A stretch of DNA of 23,133 bases from Microbacterium sp. (GTDB lineage Bacteria > Actinomycetota > Actinomycetes > Actinomycetales > Microbacteriaceae). The notes below the pieces were generated by a model. That model saw only the letters and a program-made list of their open reading frames with translations, was not told the origin of the DNA and searched no databases. Positions 16,059 through 22,520 of this stretch are shown in pieces (position 1 is the first letter of the stretch; each line of letters starts with the position of its first letter). The position numbers and the translations under genes are program-made. Location: contig DQHP01000106.1 of the NCBI GenBank assembly GCA_003524435.1, positions 1 to 23,133 on the forward strand, written 5' to 3'.

Positions 16059-16407
16059 ACTAGCTGCCGGGCCACCTTTGTATGGGCGATTTGAACGCTG
16101 TGAGCACTGTTTTCACGGGAGGATTGGTCGGCATGTCGAGGGTGACTCCATGGACCCCAGCCGTTATATCAGCGCGGTCGATGATAGGGTGAACGCCCGA
16201 TCATCCGCGCACGCAAGCCTCATAGGCGCCATAGTGCCGGTCGGCGACTGTTGCCATTTCTGCCGGCGGCTCGGCCGCTGCGGGGTTCTTGCGGTAATCG
16301 CTGACGTGCCGTCGGCTTCTTGACGACCGGTCTTTCGAGGCACCATCCTCGTTCCCCAGGTCAGGAACCTTCAACAAACTTGGAGCACTTTATTCTTTAG
16401 GATCGCA
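16059..16407. other. Gene-free gap between convergent genes
   Basis: This stretch of 349 bases separates the wzy stop from the epimerase stop on the other strand. It contains a GC-rich mini-hairpin (GCGGC/GCCGC around TCG at 16266-16278) and a weak GTTCC/GGAAC pair at 16351-16368, neither followed by a clear T-run. Base composition looks coding-like, yet I could not recognise a product in any frame; short open frames on both strands (114 aa on +, 60 aa on -) have no family signature. It may be the eroded remnant of a gene or an old junction where the serotype-like cassette was exchanged. No reliable bidirectional terminator is visible. Confidence 0.5.
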
Positions 16408-17334
16408 TCAGAGTGGCATATACCAGCGATAGGCCTCGGCGAGCGCCTCTTCGAGGCTTGGACGGCTGATCGAAGGTAGCAAGGACTGGAATAGCTCGGA
16501 TGAAGCCTGGGAGTGTGGGACGTCACCCGCCCGGTTTTCGGTGTGGATCCGGGGAACTGCATATCCGTGGATCTGCTCCAGATGATCTAGCACCTCAAGG
16601 AGGGTGTAGCGCGAGCCGAAGGCTAGGTTGACGGGAGTGTCGTGGGTAACGCCCCCGATACTCGCCTGAGTCAGCGCGTCTACGACGGAGTGAACGGAAG
16701 TGAAGTCTCGAGATTGGGTTCCATCGCCGTGGATTACCACGGGCGCCCCAGACTTGAGCGCATCGAGAAATTTCGGAATTACCGCAGCATAGACGTGGTC
16801 AGCGCGCTGAAAAGGTCCGAATACATTGAAGAACCTGAATGCGAGCGTGGGGAGGCCATAACTCGCCTCGAACGCATTCGCATACGACTCTGTCGCAAGT
16901 TTGCTGACGGCATAGGGGCTTATCGGAAGCGTCGCCATGGACTCGACCTTGGGAATGGTGCGATTCGCGCCGTAGACCGAGGACGAGGAAGCTACGATGA
17001 CGTGTCCCACGTCGTTGCGCCGGGCTGCCTCAAGAACGTTGAGCGTCCCTCGAATGTTTACATCGTTTGTGGTGCCTGGGTCAGCTACGGAACGAGGAAC
17101 GGAACCGAGCGCGCCGAGATGGATCACTCGGTCGACTCTTGCGGTGGCCGAATCGATGGCATCCGCATCGCGGAGATCGCCGAGTACCATTGTTGCGCAA
17201 TCCAATTCTTTGCGGTGAACGCCGGTGGAGAGGTCATCGAAGATCACTACTTCATCGATCGATGGCTGTTCTGCAAGGTGCAACGCAAGATTGGTTCCAA
17301 TGAATCCCGCTCCGCCGGTTATGAGAACGCGCAT
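16408..17334 (-). CDS. UDP-HexNAc(A) 4-epimerase (WbpP/TviC/GalE family)
   Basis: NAD-dependent extended SDR epimerase of 308 residues. Seen: MRVLITGGAGFIGTNLALHL, VIHLGALGSVPRSVADPGTT, VASSSSVYG with the catalytic Ser, SPYAVSKLATESYANAF with the YxxxK pair, RFFNVFGPFQ, YAAVIPKFLDAL and HGDGTQSRDFTSV. The LGSVPRS and YAAVIPK forms are those of WbpP/TviC, which act on UDP-GlcNAc or UDP-GlcNAcA. The start at 17334 is set by AAGAAGG about nine bases upstream on this strand and by the downstream end of the dehydrogenase gene 28 bases away; the open frame extends to 17466 but overlaps that gene. Together with the dehydrogenase it should give UDP-GalNAcA, or UDP-GalNAc alone. Substrate choice between N-acetylated and plain hexose is inferred from similarity. 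Confidence 0.9.
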   Translation of the reverse strand: MRVLITGGAGFIGTNLALHLAEQPSIDEVVIFDDLSTGVHRKELDCATMVLGDLRDADAIDSATARVDRVIHLGALGSVPRSVADPGTTNDVNIRGTLNVLEAARRNDVGHVIVASSSSVYGANRTIPKVESMATLPISPYAVSKLATESYANAFEASYGLPTLAFRFFNVFGPFQRADHVYAAVIPKFLDALKSGAPVVIHGDGTQSRDFTSVHSVVDALTQASIGGVTHDTPVNLAFGSRYTLLEVLDHLEQIHGYAVPRIHTENRAGDVPHSQASSELFQSLLPSISRPSLEEALAEAYRWYMPL

Positions 17335-17362
17335 GTTGAGTGCCCTTCTTAGCTTCCTGGTG

Positions 17363-18643
17363 TTACAGACGGATGGTCGAATTGTTTGGGAGCCGATTCC
17401 TCGTGTCAAGAAGAGTGAGCGACCCGTCTTCAACGGCTGATGCGATTTCGTCATAATTGAAGTCATCGTGGTCGGTGACGAGAATCACCAGGTCGCTGTC
17501 GCGAAGTTCGGCGCGAGAGCCGTCGATTCGCCGCAGGCGATCCGGCCATCGGCTATCGTCAACATGTGGATCGGCCGCGCTCACTTCGGCGCCGTAGGCC
17601 TTGAGTAGTTCGATCAGCCGAAGCGACGGCGATTCGCGGAAGTCGCTTGAGTTCTTCTTGTATGCAATCCCAAGAACTATGACCTCTGCTCCGTTGAGGG
17701 CCTTCTTCTGAGTGTTTAGGGCCTCCAGGGCACGCTGCGCGACATAAGCGGGCATGTGCTCGTTGACGTCGTTCGCTAGCTCGACGAAACGGAAGCTCTG
17801 TCCTAGAGTCTTTCGCACCTGCCACGAGAGGTAACTGGGGTCCACTGGCAGGCAATGACCGCCCACACCCGGCCCTGGCGTGAACTTCATATATCCGAAA
17901 GGTTTAGTCGCGGCCGCATCTATTGCTTCCCACACGTTCACGCCCAACTGGTGAGAGAAGACCGCGAGCTCGTTCACGAGCGCAATGTTGACGTGCCGGA
18001 AGGTGTTCTCGAGGAGTTTGGTGAGCTCCGCCTCTTTAGGAGTAGAAACTGGGACGGTCCTGTCCACAAGCGTGGAATAGAAAGAATCAACACGGTCACG
18101 CGACGCCGGATTTATGCCGGAGATGACCTTGGGAGTGTTTACAAAGTTCCACTTCTGATTGCCGGGATCGATTCGTTCGGGACTATAGCCAACGAAGAAA
18201 TCATGACCAGCTCTCAGACCGCTTCCTTCCTCAAGGAGCGGTACCAAAAGTTCTTCCGTAGTTCCAGGGTATGTAGTGGACTCAAGAACGATGCAAGAGC
18301 CGGTCGTAACGAACCGAGCCAAGGAGCGAGCCGCACTCTCGATGAATGAGAGGTCTGGCAGAGTCTCTTTTAGTGGCGTAGGAACGGTAATAACCGCAAC
18401 CCCGAAATTATGCGCGTCCTCGTAATCGGCGCTGGGCTGGTATCGACCCGATTTCAGCGCCGCGCGTACTTCCTCGCTCGAGATGTCTTCGACAAATGAC
18501 TCGCCACGCGTTAGTGCATCGGTTCGAACTGAATCGAGGTCTAGACCAACAACGTTATAACCAACTTCCACTGCTCTCATCGCAAGCGGCAGACCGACGT
18601 AACCCTGGCCGATCACAACCACGGGACGCGTGATATCTGACAT
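17363..18643 (-). CDS. UDP-HexNAc 6-dehydrogenase (WbpO/TviB/WecC type nucleotide-sugar dehydrogenase)
   Basis: NAD-dependent four-electron dehydrogenase of 426 residues that oxidises C6 of a UDP-N-acetylhexosamine to the uronic acid. N-terminal Rossmann domain: VVVIGQGYVGLPLAMRA, VITVPTPLKETLPDLSFIE and LESTTYPGTTEELLVPLL. Middle domain: ELTKLLENTFRHVNIALVNE. The catalytic Cys sits in GPGVGGHCLPVDPSYLSW near residue 275. The C-terminal UDP-binding domain has VLGIAYKKNSSDFRESPSL. The SYLSW and TKLLENTFRHVNIAL forms match the UDP-GlcNAc/UDP-ManNAc dehydrogenases (TviB, WbpA/WbpO, WecC) more than UDP-glucose dehydrogenase. The ATG at 18643 has AACGGAG six to seven bases upstream on this strand. 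It is co-directional with the epimerase, 28 bases apart, giving a TviB-TviC-like pair. A 176-base gap without a gene separates it from the DUF4012 gene. Confidence 0.92.
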   Translation of the reverse strand: MSDITRPVVVIGQGYVGLPLAMRAVEVGYNVVGLDLDSVRTDALTRGESFVEDISSEEVRAALKSGRYQPSADYEDAHNFGVAVITVPTPLKETLPDLSFIESAARSLARFVTTGSCIVLESTTYPGTTEELLVPLLEEGSGLRAGHDFFVGYSPERIDPGNQKWNFVNTPKVISGINPASRDRVDSFYSTLVDRTVPVSTPKEAELTKLLENTFRHVNIALVNELAVFSHQLGVNVWEAIDAAATKPFGYMKFTPGPGVGGHCLPVDPSYLSWQVRKTLGQSFRFVELANDVNEHMPAYVAQRALEALNTQKKALNGAEVIVLGIAYKKNSSDFRESPSLRLIELLKAYGAEVSAADPHVDDSRWPDRLRRIDGSRAELRDSDLVILVTDHDDFNYDEIASAVEDGSLTLLDTRNRLPNNSTIRL

Positions 18644-18819
18644 GAACAGTCTCCGTTTCGGTTTTCGCTGATCTTCGCAGTACGCAAGAGCACGCTAATT
18701 CTGTCACGATTCTGAGCAGCGTTTGCGCACGAGCCGTCGAGGATCGGCTACGGCATGAGCGGTCACCGTCAACACTGTCGGGCGACAAGTTTCAGGCAGC
18801 TCGAGTCACGTCTGCCCAT

Positions 18820-20718
18820 CTAAGGGGCGCACGAATCTTCGAGTTGCACACTGGTGTCGCGGACCATGGGTGTATGCCATATATCGATAGCGCCAGCGTC
18901 GGCGTCGAGACCTTTAAAGCCTAAAGTGACGGTGTGCGAACTGATCAGGCTGTTGGAAATTTCCACCTTAACCGCGGGGCGTCCGAGGTGCGAACCTGAC
19001 GCGAGAACGTTCGCGGGTGCGCCATCGATGGTGACGCCAGTCACCGAGGTGCCTGCTGGTCCGTACAGCACCATATATGTACTGATGTCGCCGGGGGTGA
19101 AGTAAGGGCCGCTGATGTACCTCGGGAGTTCTGCTGCTTGTTCTGTAGTGATGTTGGACGACAACGTTGCTTCAGCGGTCACGCCGTCCTCAGTTCGACA
19201 GGTAATTACGCCTAGATCCAGGTAGTAACTCATTTTGGAGCCGGTGTTGTCGTTCACGTAAACGCCGACCACCGACTGCTCATCGTTCTTCAGCGGCATG
19301 ACTCCTCGCAGCCTCGAACCGGCGATCAGTTCCATTTCGCCTGGATCTTCACTCCAATAGAGGAGGCGGCCCTCGTCGGATGCGCGGCTGAGCGCGGACA
19401 TGAGCGGCACAGGCTCAGCCTTCCCGCCCGTGAGTGCGTTGAACACGGCATTCGCTGCCACGCCGAAGAATACGTTCTGAGCAAACGGATCTGTGTATCG
19501 GAAGTACACCTCGTTGAGGAGCAAAGCTGCGGTGTTCTCAGACGTGAGCGTGTCACCAGTCATCATCTCGATGGGGCCTGTCGCCGTGAGCATATATGAG
19601 AGCGCGACAGGGTCGACTGACAGAACAGCGTCGAATTCTGGGAAACCTTCGCGGTCCCACCACGCGGTGAGAATACGCACGGCTTCAGGAAAGTCGGGAA
19701 CCATCGTGAAGTCTGCTGTGTATCGGCCGATCTTGTCGCCGTAGATTGCTACTGCTTCAGGGGCCAGCTCGACAACCGGTTCTGGCGGCGCATTGTGGAA
19801 CTGTTGGCTATCGATCTGCTCGACGATCTGTAGGGAACCATTTTCTGCCCGCAAAATAATGAAAACTGCGGCGTTGCCGCCGAGGCTCCGGGCTTCGGAG
19901 GTCCCTTGAAACATCAGCAAATAGTTGCGAGGACCATTGGCACCGAGAGCATTCGGGAGAACGCTGACCACATCCTTGATCGGCCCGATCATCGGCTGGA
20001 TGTCCGCAAGCGCATCGTCCAGCTGGTTCACTCCAGATGAGACTTGATTGATCAGTCCTTCACGATCAACTGAACCGAGCTCGGCTATGGCGCTGTCGAC
20101 ACCGGTGTCGACCCGGTCGATAAGCGACGACAAGCCCGCTACTGCAGCAAGATCGATCTTGCCGTCCTTAGGCCGGAACGCGTCAAGGCTCACAGAACTG
20201 GCCGGTGCCACCACATCAGTTGCGAGTTGATCGGTCACTTCCGCAACTGTGCGTACTGCACTCAAGTTGCCGCCAATGAACGGCACTGCTTCGGCGAGAG
20301 ACCAAAGCCGTCCATGCGTGCCTGAGACGGCAGCGCTCGTTTCGACTGCGAGTCGACTTGAGGCGGCCGATGCTGCGTCGAGTTCGCCTGCTAGAACTGC
20401 ACGCTGCACCTCTTTTACCTCAGTCATCGACGATTCGAGGTGACCTCGTACGCCCATTGCCTGGTCGTAGATACGCTTCGCCGCGAAGGCCCCTGCAATG
20501 ATCAGCCCGACCACGACGAGAAAGACAATGAGTCCGATCCACCTGCGACGCTTGCGTCGCCGTGCCTTGGCGATCTCGGCCTCGGTTGGAGGGCCATCGT
20601 CGACCGCGCCGCTGCTGAGCAGGTCGTCAAACGTAGGTTCGCTCTGTGACGCATCGACATCTGCAGAAGTACGGCGGTCGCGCGCAGCTCGGCGGCTCAG
20701 GGGCTTCTCGTGGTCCAC
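18820..20718 (-). CDS. DUF4012-domain membrane-anchored extracellular protein
   Basis: Protein of 632 residues: a charged, Arg-rich cytoplasmic N-terminus (RRAARDRR, then KARRRKRRRW), one membrane helix at about residues 60-80 (IGLIVFLVVVGLIIAGAFAA) and a large outside domain. The DUF4012 signature is the stretch NYLLMFQGTSEARSLGGNAA near residue 262, followed by the VLSVDPVALSYMLTATGPIE block and LTSENTAALLLNEVYFRY. Proteins of this family occur in many actinobacteria, often beside exopolysaccharide genes, but their function is unknown. I chose GTG 20718 because the frame upstream to 20820 (MIGCC...) has Cys-rich, unlikely sequence; the ribosome binding site at 20718 is weak, so the start is uncertain. 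Being outside the membrane and next to sugar genes, it may take part in polymer assembly or attachment; this is inference. Confidence 0.87.
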   Translation of the reverse strand: MDHEKPLSRRAARDRRTSADVDASQSEPTFDDLLSSGAVDDGPPTEAEIAKARRRKRRRWIGLIVFLVVVGLIIAGAFAAKRIYDQAMGVRGHLESSMTEVKEVQRAVLAGELDAASAASSRLAVETSAAVSGTHGRLWSLAEAVPFIGGNLSAVRTVAEVTDQLATDVVAPASSVSLDAFRPKDGKIDLAAVAGLSSLIDRVDTGVDSAIAELGSVDREGLINQVSSGVNQLDDALADIQPMIGPIKDVVSVLPNALGANGPRNYLLMFQGTSEARSLGGNAAVFIILRAENGSLQIVEQIDSQQFHNAPPEPVVELAPEAVAIYGDKIGRYTADFTMVPDFPEAVRILTAWWDREGFPEFDAVLSVDPVALSYMLTATGPIEMMTGDTLTSENTAALLLNEVYFRYTDPFAQNVFFGVAANAVFNALTGGKAEPVPLMSALSRASDEGRLLYWSEDPGEMELIAGSRLRGVMPLKNDEQSVVGVYVNDNTGSKMSYYLDLGVITCRTEDGVTAEATLSSNITTEQAAELPRYISGPYFTPGDISTYMVLYGPAGTSVTGVTIDGAPANVLASGSHLGRPAVKVEISNSLISSHTVTLGFKGLDADAGAIDIWHTPMVRDTSVQLEDSCAP

Positions 20719-20883
20719 GCATTCATCTAAGCATCCGTCGCAATGACCAACCTGGCGAAATGCCTGCCTGCCAGCCACCTTGTCCAAAGCAAGCGCTGAA
20801 TGGCGGCAGCATCCGATCAACGGGGTTACCGGCGGGTGAGTTCGGTCGATAGTGGTGTTCGACGGGCTGCCTAAGGAGTGGGA

Positions 20884-22104
20884 ATGTCATCGTCTTCTCC
20901 GGCCGGGTGGTACCCGGATCCGTCTGCTGGTGGCTCCGGCGACTTGCGCTGGTGGGACGGCGCCGCGTGGACGGCGCAGGTGCATTCCGTTGCACTGCCG
21001 GTATCCACACTCCCTCCGCCACAGGTGCCGGCTCCGGCAGTCGCCAGCAAGAAGCGCCGACTGCCCATCTGGGCATGGATCCTGATCGGAATCGCCGTCT
21101 TGGCGCTCGGACTGATCCTCGCGCCGGTCTTCGCGCCGCTGTGGCTGGTGGTGCTCATCACCGCCATCGTCGCTCTCGTGAAGAACACGCCGACCTGGCT
21201 GCGCTTGCGCAACCGCAAGGTCGCGACGATCGTCACCGCGGTCTCGGCCGTGGCCTTCCTCATCACGGCAAACCTCAGCACGGTGGTGCTCGGCTCGACT
21301 TCGAACGAGCCGGTGGCCGAGCCAGCACCCATCGTCACGACAGAACCCAGCACGGCCCCGACTCCGTCACCGACACCGTCGTCTTCGTTCCCGGACGACG
21401 ATGCAGAGCCGGTGGCGTTCACCGGCGAGACCAACACAGCCGCCGACACGTCGGCAACCGACGGGCGCACAGCGCTCGACGTGCTCGAGACCGTGTTGGT
21501 CAAAGGACGCGCGGCGAAGACCGGATACGACCGCGACGAGTTCGGTCAGCGCTGGTTGGACGTCGACCGTAACGGGTGCGACACCCGCAACGACACCCTC
21601 GCCGCACAGCTGAGCGACGTCGTCTTCTCTGGACGCTGCAAGGTCACCGCCGGCATCCTCGATGACCCTTTTACGGGGAAGACGATCGCGTTCGAGCGCG
21701 GCCAGGGAACCTCTGAGCTGGTGCAGATCGACCACGTCGTCGCGCTGTCGGACGCCTGGCAGAAGGGCGCCCAGCAGCTCACCGCCGATCAGCGAGCGAC
21801 CTTCGCGAACGATCCGTTGAACCTGCTCGCGGTCGACGGCCGCGCCAACGCGCAGAAGGGCGACGGCGACGCCGCCACCTGGTTGCCGTCGAACAAGAGC
21901 TTCCGCTGCGAGTACGTCGCTCGGCAGGTATCGGTCAAAGCGACGTATGGGCTGTGGGTGACGCAGGCCGAGCACGATGCCATCGCACGAGTGCTGGGCG
22001 ACTGTGTGGATGAGCTGGCGACAACGTCGACGTTCGCGGTCATCGCGCCTGTCGAAGTGGCACGGGGTGGAAATCATGTAAGGGGCGTCGGGTGTCGTCG
22101 CTAG
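20884..22104 (+). CDS. DUF2510 membrane protein with C-terminal HNH/DUF1524 nuclease domain
   Basis: Protein of 406 residues. Residues 6-30 are a DUF2510 module (AGWYPDPSAGGSGDLRWWDG). Two or three membrane helices follow (about 60-135: WAWILIGIAVLALGLILAP, LWLVVLITAIVALV, VTAVSAVAFLITANL), then a Pro/Thr/Ser-rich linker (TTEPSTAPTPSPTPSSS), then the nuclease domain from about residue 190. Its signatures are NGCDTRNDTL, GRCKVTAGILDDPFTGKTI, the metal-site core QIDHVVALSDAW near 282, and FANDPLNLLAVDGRANAQKG with WLPSNKSFRCEY. Four Cys in the domain would suit disulfides outside the cell. ATG 20884 has AAGGAG six bases upstream, which settles the start over GTG 20878. The gene is divergent from the DUF4012 gene. 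A surface-tethered DNase for nutrient or DNA turnover is likely; which side the domain faces depends on the helix count. Confidence 0.85.
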   Translation: MSSSSPAGWYPDPSAGGSGDLRWWDGAAWTAQVHSVALPVSTLPPPQVPAPAVASKKRRLPIWAWILIGIAVLALGLILAPVFAPLWLVVLITAIVALVKNTPTWLRLRNRKVATIVTAVSAVAFLITANLSTVVLGSTSNEPVAEPAPIVTTEPSTAPTPSPTPSSSFPDDDAEPVAFTGETNTAADTSATDGRTALDVLETVLVKGRAAKTGYDRDEFGQRWLDVDRNGCDTRNDTLAAQLSDVVFSGRCKVTAGILDDPFTGKTIAFERGQGTSELVQIDHVVALSDAWQKGAQQLTADQRATFANDPLNLLAVDGRANAQKGDGDAATWLPSNKSFRCEYVARQVSVKATYGLWVTQAEHDAIARVLGDCVDELATTSTFAVIAPVEVARGGNHVRGVGCRR

Positions 22105-22156
22105 TGTGAACGTCATGGCCGCGCGGTCAGATGTCGGGCACAATGGAGGTATGTAC

Positions 22157-22366
22157 ATGTCGGCAGAGATGATCACGACACTGGTCGGTATCGTGTCGAT
22201 GCTGCTTGCTTTGGCCGGGGGCTTTGGCTGGATGATCCACCGCATCGATGGTGTCGAGAGCAAGCTCGGATCGCGCATCGACAAAGTCGCGGATGAACTC
22301 GTCGAAGTTAAGGTCGCGATCGCGCGTATCGAGGGGCCGCCGCGCCATCTCGTTTCGGCGCGCTGA
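22157..22366 (+). CDS. Small single-helix membrane protein, unknown function
   Basis: A 69-residue protein: short N-terminus, one membrane helix (about residues 4-27, EMITTLVGIVSMLLALAGGF and GWMI), then an amphipathic charged helix (RIDGVESKLGSRIDKVADEL, VEVKVAIARIEG) likely to form a coiled coil. GGAGG at 22145-22149 lies seven bases before ATG 22157 and one base before ATG 22151, so 22157 is preferred. A GTG at 22106 in the same frame would add 17 residues with no support. Small proteins of this layout are frequent in actinobacterial genomes, but I do not know a function. It follows the nuclease gene by 52 bases and may be co-transcribed with it. Confidence 0.7.
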   Translation: MSAEMITTLVGIVSMLLALAGGFGWMIHRIDGVESKLGSRIDKVADELVEVKVAIARIEGPPRHLVSAR

Positions 22367-22371
22367 GCACA

Positions 22372-22416
22372 CATACGTTAGATCGCCATCGGCTTCCGGA
22401 GCCTCGTCGACGTATG
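22372..22416 (+). repeat. Nested inverted repeat after the small membrane-protein gene
   Basis: Outer arms CATACGT (22372-22378) and ACGTATG (22410-22416) enclose an inner GGCT/AGCC hairpin (22391-22403). It starts five bases after the stop codon. It has no T-run, so it is a weak terminator candidate; it could equally be chance or an mRNA-stabilising structure. Confidence 0.3.
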
Positions 22417-22466
22417 CGCGTAGCCCCTATCAGATCGGACGCGCAGACCAACTCCGCTCGACTTGT

Positions 22467-22502
22467 CCACAGATTTACGAATAGATATTCGAATGTCTGT
22501 GG
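22467..22502. promoter_or_regulatory. LexA/SOS-box-like palindrome before the DUF222 gene
   Basis: The core ACGAATAGATATTCGA (22478-22493) matches 9 of the 12 fixed positions of the actinobacterial LexA box TCGAAC-N4-GTTCGA and includes a perfect inner repeat CGAATA-GA-TATTCG. It is flanked by a further perfect outer pair, CCACAGA (22467-22473) and TCTGTGG (22496-22502). The whole element ends 18 bases before ATG 22521, where a repressor would block transcription. Several 13E12-family genes of Mycobacterium tuberculosis are known LexA targets, which supports the reading; binding itself is inferred. Confidence 0.55.
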
Positions 22503-22520
22503 CGTCTGAGAGTATGAAGT

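Noticed and set aside
15979..16346. Small open frames in the convergent gap (114 aa on +, 60 aa on -)
   Set aside because: Neither shows a known domain; the + frame overlaps the wzy end, and the - frame is short. Kept only as a possible remnant.
16642..17352. 236-aa open frame on the + strand inside the epimerase gene
   Set aside because: It is antisense to a well-supported epimerase with all family motifs, has no recognisable domain of its own, and is explained by the GC bias of the opposite strand.
17855..18349. 164-aa open frame on the + strand inside the dehydrogenase gene
   Set aside because: Antisense to a secure nucleotide-sugar dehydrogenase; no ribosome binding site or family signature.
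20719..20820. N-terminal extension of the DUF4012 protein
   Set aside because: The extra 34 residues are Cys/His-rich and unlike the family, while GTG 20718 gives the Arg-rich N-terminus usual before the membrane helix.
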